Shown: one piece after another, positions 5,911 through 8,699 of the stretch
Layout: every line of letters begins with the position of its first letter
Position numbering within the stretch: the first letter of the stretch is position 1
NCBI GenBank assembly: GCA_015520985.1
Contig: WAOY01000018.1
Span: 1 to 8,699, forward strand
From: DHVE2 group archaeon
GTDB lineage: Archaea > Thermoplasmatota > Thermoplasmata > Thermoplasmatales > Aciduliprofundaceae
Direction: 5' to 3'
DNA length: 8,699 bases
Program-made: the position numbers and the translations under genes
Notes under the pieces: generated by a model
Databases searched by the model: none
Seen by the model: only the letters and a program-made list of their open reading frames with translations
What the model was told of the DNA's origin: nothing

Positions 5911-6546
5911 TCAGGCGTAGAGGTTCCCCAGGTCCTCCCTCTTGTCCGAGGCCTCGTATATCTTGTTCACGATCTCAGATACCTGCTCCTTGGGCATTCC
6001 GAGCTTCTTAGCCAGGTATTCCTCTATCTCGTTCTTCTTCATCCCGCTCTTCCTCTTGTTGTCCACGAAGGAAACGATGTTCTCGAGGGTGAGGTTGAGG
6101 AGATCCTCTTCCAGGTTGAGAACGGTTGCCACCTTGTACAGGCCGTTCATCAGAACCTCCATGTAATCGTTCAGAAGGTCGTGGTCCACCGCTTTGGTTT
6201 CCACCTCCCCGAATAGGAGGATGTACAGGTCGTCGCCCACCAGCCCCACCTTGACGTACGGGATTTCGGTGTTTATCTTCAGGAGATTCCGGTATATCTC
6301 CATCCTCTCCCTGGTGTCCAGGCTGTCCGTGGCGTAGTTTATCTGCATGGCGATGGTAGTGTTGTAATCGTCTATCCTGAAAAGCAGCGGTATTGGAAAG
6401 CGGAGATGCTTCGCTAGGAGTAGTATGTAACCGTCCTCTTCGTTCACCTCCTTCTCAACGTCCCAGGGAAGATCAATGATGTTTTCCGCCTCGTCCGTTC
6501 CTTCCTTCAACCACTTCTCTATCAATTCCGCCTTGCCCGTCTTCAT
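5911..6546 (-). CDS. Uncharacterised 211-residue acidic protein, possibly of YbjN/secretion-chaperone-like fold
   Basis: I do not recognise this gene with confidence. It has no signal peptide or membrane segment, so it is probably cytoplasmic. Residues about 38-142 alternate beta strands (GYILLLAKHL, PIPLLFRIDD, TTIAMQINY, VKVGLVGDDLYILLFGEV) with a helix (TRERMEIYRNLLKIN), then a long helix. This order recalls the YbjN / type III secretion-chaperone-like fold, a resemblance only. Residues about 166-200 (MKKNEIEEYLAKKLGMPKEQVSEIVNKIYE) form two helices like a small helix-turn-helix or protein-binding module. The start at 6546 lacks a ribosome binding site but lies about 25 bp after a strong TATA tract, so it is probably leaderless and independent of the 68-residue gene 61 bp upstream. 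Confidence 0.72.
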   Translation of the reverse strand: MKTGKAELIEKWLKEGTDEAENIIDLPWDVEKEVNEEDGYILLLAKHLRFPIPLLFRIDDYNTTIAMQINYATDSLDTRERMEIYRNLLKINTEIPYVKVGLVGDDLYILLFGEVETKAVDHDLLNDYMEVLMNGLYKVATVLNLEEDLLNLTLENIVSFVDNKRKSGMKKNEIEEYLAKKLGMPKEQVSEIVNKIYEASDKREDLGNLYA

Positions 6547-6563
6547 GCGGGGAAAAACGGAAA

Positions 6564-6578
6564 AAATATATTTAAAAG
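6564..6578 (-). promoter_or_regulatory. TATA element for the 211-residue protein gene
   Basis: The minus strand reads CTTTTAAATATATTT, centred about 25 bp before the ATG at 6546, with no Shine-Dalgarno sequence after it. This is the strongest leaderless-promoter pattern in the window. Confidence 0.65.
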
Positions 6579-6607
6579 TTTGTGCAAAATCGGAAATGGT
6601 TGAGAGG

Positions 6608-6814
6608 TCAGGCGAAGACCTCGACCTTCGGAGCCTCTATTCCCACGAGATCGTCCGTTAGTTCGTACATTATACTCAGGATCTCGGCCACCACTTCGGC
6701 CCTCTTATCCTCCAGATCCCACATGGCGGCCTCGAGATCAGCTATGCTGTGCCTGCTCATCCAGTCCTTGACCCTCTTGGGTATCCTCGGCATGCGGGGA
6801 AACTTATCAGCCAT
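6608..6814 (-). CDS. Uncharacterised 68-residue helical protein with strong translation signals
   Basis: I do not recognise the family. The protein begins MADKFPRMPRIPKRVKDWM, a basic, proline-rich tail. A mostly helical acidic segment follows (IADLEAAMWDLEDKRAEVVAEILSIMYEL, about 24-52) that could form a helical hairpin or short coiled coil. It ends with a hydrophobic, charged tail (IEAPKVEVFA). It has no cysteines, signal peptide or membrane segment. The evidence that it is real is outside the frame: AGGAGGTG lies 6 nt before the ATG, a TATATAA-type box lies at the correct distance, and an operator-like palindrome lies over the predicted transcription start. This suggests an abundant or tightly controlled small protein. 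A DNA- or protein-binding regulator that represses itself is one possibility; nothing in the sequence proves it. Confidence 0.7.
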   Translation of the reverse strand: MADKFPRMPRIPKRVKDWMSRHSIADLEAAMWDLEDKRAEVVAEILSIMYELTDDLVGIEAPKVEVFA

Positions 6815-6820
6815 ACATTA

Positions 6821-6828
6821 CACCTCCT
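6821..6828 (-). promoter_or_regulatory. Strong Shine-Dalgarno site of the 68-residue gene
   Basis: The minus strand reads AGGAGGTG, 6 nt before the ATG at 6814. It decides against the ATG 4 nt upstream (6818), which runs out of frame and stops within four codons. Confidence 0.75.
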
Positions 6829-6836
6829 GTCATCTT

Positions 6837-6860
6837 GTTGTCAGACAACTATACGACAAC
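6837..6860. promoter_or_regulatory. Operator-like palindrome with a third half-site at the small-gene promoter
   Basis: GTTGTC-A-GACAAC (6837-6849) is a perfect palindrome around one central base. A second GACAAC (6855-6860) repeats the right half-site 11 bp away, one helical turn. The palindrome centre (6843) is about 25 bp downstream of the TATA centre, so it covers the predicted transcription start. Binding there would block RNA polymerase, so a repressor site is the natural reading. Confidence 0.5.
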
Positions 6861-6864
6861 ATGG

Positions 6865-6871
6865 TATATAA
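6865..6871 (-). promoter_or_regulatory. TATA element for the 68-residue gene
   Basis: The minus strand reads TTATATA. Transcription would begin near 6843, giving a leader of about 29 nt that carries the AGGAGGTG site. Confidence 0.6.
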
Positions 6872-6925
6872 GGGTTTCGCGTAAAATCACCATTTCGCGG
6901 AGAACTTGAAAAATACGGGAAATGG

Positions 6926-6945
6926 AGAAAAAGAGTGCTCAAAAA
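6926..6945 (-). terminator. Probable T-tract terminator after urocanate hydratase
   Basis: Just after the TGA the minus strand carries two five-T tracts (6941-6945 and around 6928-6932) within 20 bp. There is no clear hairpin, which is normal for archaeal T-tract termination. Confidence 0.4.
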
Positions 6946-6951
6946 CCTCGA

Positions 6952-8613
6952 TCACTTCAGCATGGGCATCCAGATGCCCTTCTCCTTGGCAGTTCGTATC
7001 GCTATTTCATAGCCCGCATCGGCGTGGCGCACCACTCCGAGGCCAGGGTCGTTGTTCAGAACCCTCGCGAGTTTCTTCTCCGCTAGGTCCGTGCCGTCGG
7101 CGACGATGACCATCCCTGCATGAAGCGAATAACCTATTCCTACGCCTCCGCCGTGGTGGAAGGATACCCACGTGGCTCCGGATGCCACGTTGAGCATGGC
7201 GTTCAGGATTGGCCAGTCAGCGATGGCATCGCTTCCGTCCTTCATGCGCTCAGTTTCTCTGTACGGCGAAGCCACGCTTCCCGTGTCGTGGTGGTCCCGG
7301 CCTATGGCTATCGGGGCTTCCACCACCCCTTCGCGCACCAGCTCGTTGAATTTCAGGCCCGCCTTCGCCCTCTCGCCGTAGTTGAGCCAGAGAATCCTCG
7401 CAGGCAGGCCCTGCCACTTAACGTGCTCCTCCGCCTTGTCTATCCACTGTATTACGTGCTTGTTATCGGGGAACAGTTTCTTTATTGCGCGGTCCGTCTC
7501 GTATATGTCCTCGGGATTCCCGCTGAGCGCGACCCAGCGGAATGGACCTGAACCCTCTGAGAAGAGTGGGCGGATGTACTCCGGCACATACCCTGGGATC
7601 TTGAACGCATCCTCAACGCCGGCCTCCTTGGCCTGGGCCCTTATGTTGTTCCCGTAATCGAAGACCTTAGCACCGTGCTCCTTGAACCATATCATGGCGG
7701 GCACGTGCTTGCGGAGGGACTTGCGCACCTCTTCCAGGTACTTCTCCGGGTCATTCTCCCTCAATTCGGCGGCCTCCTCCACGGAGTACCCCGCGGGGAT
7801 GTACCCGTTCAGAGGATCATGAGCTGCGGTCTGATCCGTGACCACGTCTGGCACTATACCACGGCGAACCAGCTCGGGATATATTTCGGCAGCGTTGCCA
7901 AGTAAGCCTATGCTAAGCGGCTTACCCTCCTTCAGGGCCTCGTCCTTCATCTTGAGCGCCTCATCTAAATCGTCGGTCCACGTGTCAAGGTATCCTCCCT
8001 TGAGGCGGCGGTCTATGGCCCACTTGTTCACCTCAACGATTATCCCCACGCCGTTGTTCATCGTTATCGCCAGAGGCTGGGCTCCGCCCATCTCCCCGAG
8101 ACCTGAGGAAAGGACCCACTTACCCGTGAGGTCGTGATGTCCGAACTCCTTGCGGGCCACCGCATATAGGGTTTCGTATGTCCCCTGAAGAATGCCCTGC
8201 GTTCCGATGTAAATCCACGAGCCAGCGGTCATCTGCCCGTACATTATCAGACCCCTCTCCTCCAATTCGCGGAAGTACTCCCAGGTGGCCCACTTTGGCA
8301 CGAGGTTGGAATTCGCGATGAGAACGCGGGGTGCCCATTCATGGGTCTTGAAGACTGCGACAGGCTTTCCGCTCTGCACCAGAAGGGTCTCGTCGTCCTC
8401 CATCTTCTTGAGGGTGTCAACGATTGCGTCGAAGGCTTCCCAGTTCCTCGCAGCCTTGCCCGTTCCACCGTACACTATGAGATGCGCGGGGTCCTTGGCC
8501 ACCTCTGGATCCAGGTTGTTCATGAGCAATCTGAGCGGCGCCTCGGTCTGCCAGGACTTCGCATTCAGCTTGGTGCCCCTTGGGGCTCTAATCTCCCTCA
8601 TGGTTGGAAGCAT
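6952..8613 (-). CDS. hutU: Urocanate hydratase (urocanase)
   Basis: A full-length 553-residue enzyme that hydrates urocanate to 4-imidazolone-5-propionate, the second step of histidine breakdown, using tightly bound NAD+ as an electrophile rather than an oxidant. Family blocks run in order: [10 protein letters not shown] (7-16), the NAD-binding [11 protein letters not shown] (48-58), [12 protein letters not shown] (80-91), [17 protein letters not shown] (125-141), LGEMGGAQP (172-180), [12 protein letters not shown] (260-271), FDYGNNIR (318-325), [18 protein letters not shown] (438-455) and [13 protein letters not shown] (484-496). The cysteine of the bacterial LPARIC-W motif (Cys410 in Pseudomonas putida) is leucine here (L408). 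No other hut gene is complete in the window. The ATG at 8613 is used because homologues have residues before EIRAP; ATG at 8601 (549 residues) is an alternative that a TATA-like tract near 8625-8634 would fit as a leaderless start. Confidence 0.95.
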   Translation of the reverse strand: MLPTMREIRAPRGTKLNAKSWQTEAPLRLLMNNLDPEVAKDPAHLIVYGGTGKAARNWEAFDAIVDTLKKMEDDETLLVQSGKPVAVFKTHEWAPRVLIANSNLVPKWATWEYFRELEERGLIMYGQMTAGSWIYIGTQGILQGTYETLYAVARKEFGHHDLTGKWVLSSGLGEMGGAQPLAITMNNGVGIIVEVNKWAIDRRLKGGYLDTWTDDLDEALKMKDEALKEGKPLSIGLLGNAAEIYPELVRRGIVPDVVTDQTAAHDPLNGYIPAGYSVEEAAELRENDPEKYLEEVRKSLRKHVPAMIWFKEHGAKVFDYGNNIRAQAKEAGVEDAFKIPGYVPEYIRPLFSEGSGPFRWVALSGNPEDIYETDRAIKKLFPDNKHVIQWIDKAEEHVKWQGLPARILWLNYGERAKAGLKFNELVREGVVEAPIAIGRDHHDTGSVASPYRETERMKDGSDAIADWPILNAMLNVASGATWVSFHHGGGVGIGYSLHAGMVIVADGTDLAEKKLARVLNNDPGLGVVRHADAGYEIAIRTAKEKGIWMPMLK

Positions 8614-8650
8614 GGGAAGATTGATTAAAAAATTTGCGACGCGGGAGATT

Positions 8651-8658
8651 TGATATAC
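8651..8658. promoter_or_regulatory. TATA-like element in the hutU/right-edge divergent region
   Basis: TGATATAC reads as a TATA-like box on both strands. On the plus strand it lies about 24 bp before the ATG at 8679; on the minus strand it would start transcription near 8630, 17 nt before hutU. Arms GCGGG (8641-8645) and CCCGC (8658-8662) flank it as an inverted repeat. Confidence 0.35.
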
Positions 8659-8678
8659 CCGCAGGCAATTACCCTTTT

Positions 8679-8699
8679 ATGAACGAATGGGTTTACGCC
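8679..8699 (+). CDS. Possible start of a divergent gene, cut by the right edge
   Basis: Seven codons (M-N-E-W-V-Y-A) stay open to the window end, beginning about 24 bp after a TATA-like element with no ribosome binding site, the same leaderless pattern as other genes here. Too short to identify. A histidine-degradation gene would be sensible beside hutU, but that is a guess. Confidence 0.3.

Noticed and set aside
7120..7551. Plus-strand open frames opposite hutU, including 7120-7551 and 8285-8653
   Set aside because: They lie wholly opposite a highly conserved urocanase and show no ribosome binding site or recognisable motif.
1..8699. CRISPR arrays, tRNA or rRNA genes, insertion sequences, prophage or defence cassettes
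   Set aside because: I saw no spaced direct repeats, no tRNA-like cloverleaf, no transposase or integrase motifs, and no shift in base composition by eye.

Overview
This window looks like chromosomal DNA from a heterotrophic archaeon of the Thermoplasmata/Thermoplasmatota type. I recognised this by family; no search was run. The main pointers are a PUA-domain tail typical of archaeosine-tRNA enzymes, an SDR-type L-threonine 3-dehydrogenase very like the Thermoplasma enzyme, KaiC/RAD55-family ATPases, and a NosD-like beta-helix surface protein. Promoters are archaeal: A/T-rich TATA elements lie about 25 bp upstream of starts. Several genes look leaderless, while others have strong GGAGGT-type ribosome binding sites. 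Coding density is high and base composition is moderately GC-rich throughout. I see no rRNA, tRNA, CRISPR array, insertion sequence or other mobile element.

Layout, left to right. (1) 2-499 (+): C-terminal PUA part of a tRNA-archaeosine enzyme cut by the window edge; its stop shares a TTAA with the stop of the next, convergent gene. (2) 496-1434 (-): L-threonine 3-dehydrogenase. (3) 1548-3545 (+): a secreted, membrane-anchored beta-helix plus fibronectin-III protein, divergent from (2). (4) 3599-3853 (+): a minimal MazG-type NTP pyrophosphohydrolase. (5) 3816-5095 (-): a two-gene KaiC-like operon with a 4-bp ATGA overlap, pairing a P-loop ATPase with a paralogue-like protein that has lost its P-loop. 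(6) 5191-5910 (+): a GNAT acetyltransferase divergent from (5). (7) 5911-6546 and 6608-6814 (-): two unrecognised proteins of 211 and 68 residues, each with its own promoter; the small gene has an operator-like palindrome at its predicted transcription start. (8) 6952-8613 (-): urocanate hydratase. (9) 8679 to the right edge (+): probably the first codons of a divergent gene.

How the genes fit together. Threonine dehydrogenase and urocanase point to amino-acid catabolism (threonine to 2-amino-3-ketobutyrate; histidine via urocanate), which suits a peptide-using heterotroph with a large, glycosylation-prone surface protein. The least explained parts are the KaiC-like pair, which shares a 95-bp intergenic region with the acetyltransferase gene and has a palindrome between the two promoters, and the small 68-residue gene with its putative operator. 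These are the best candidates for undescribed biology. The functional links are inference.
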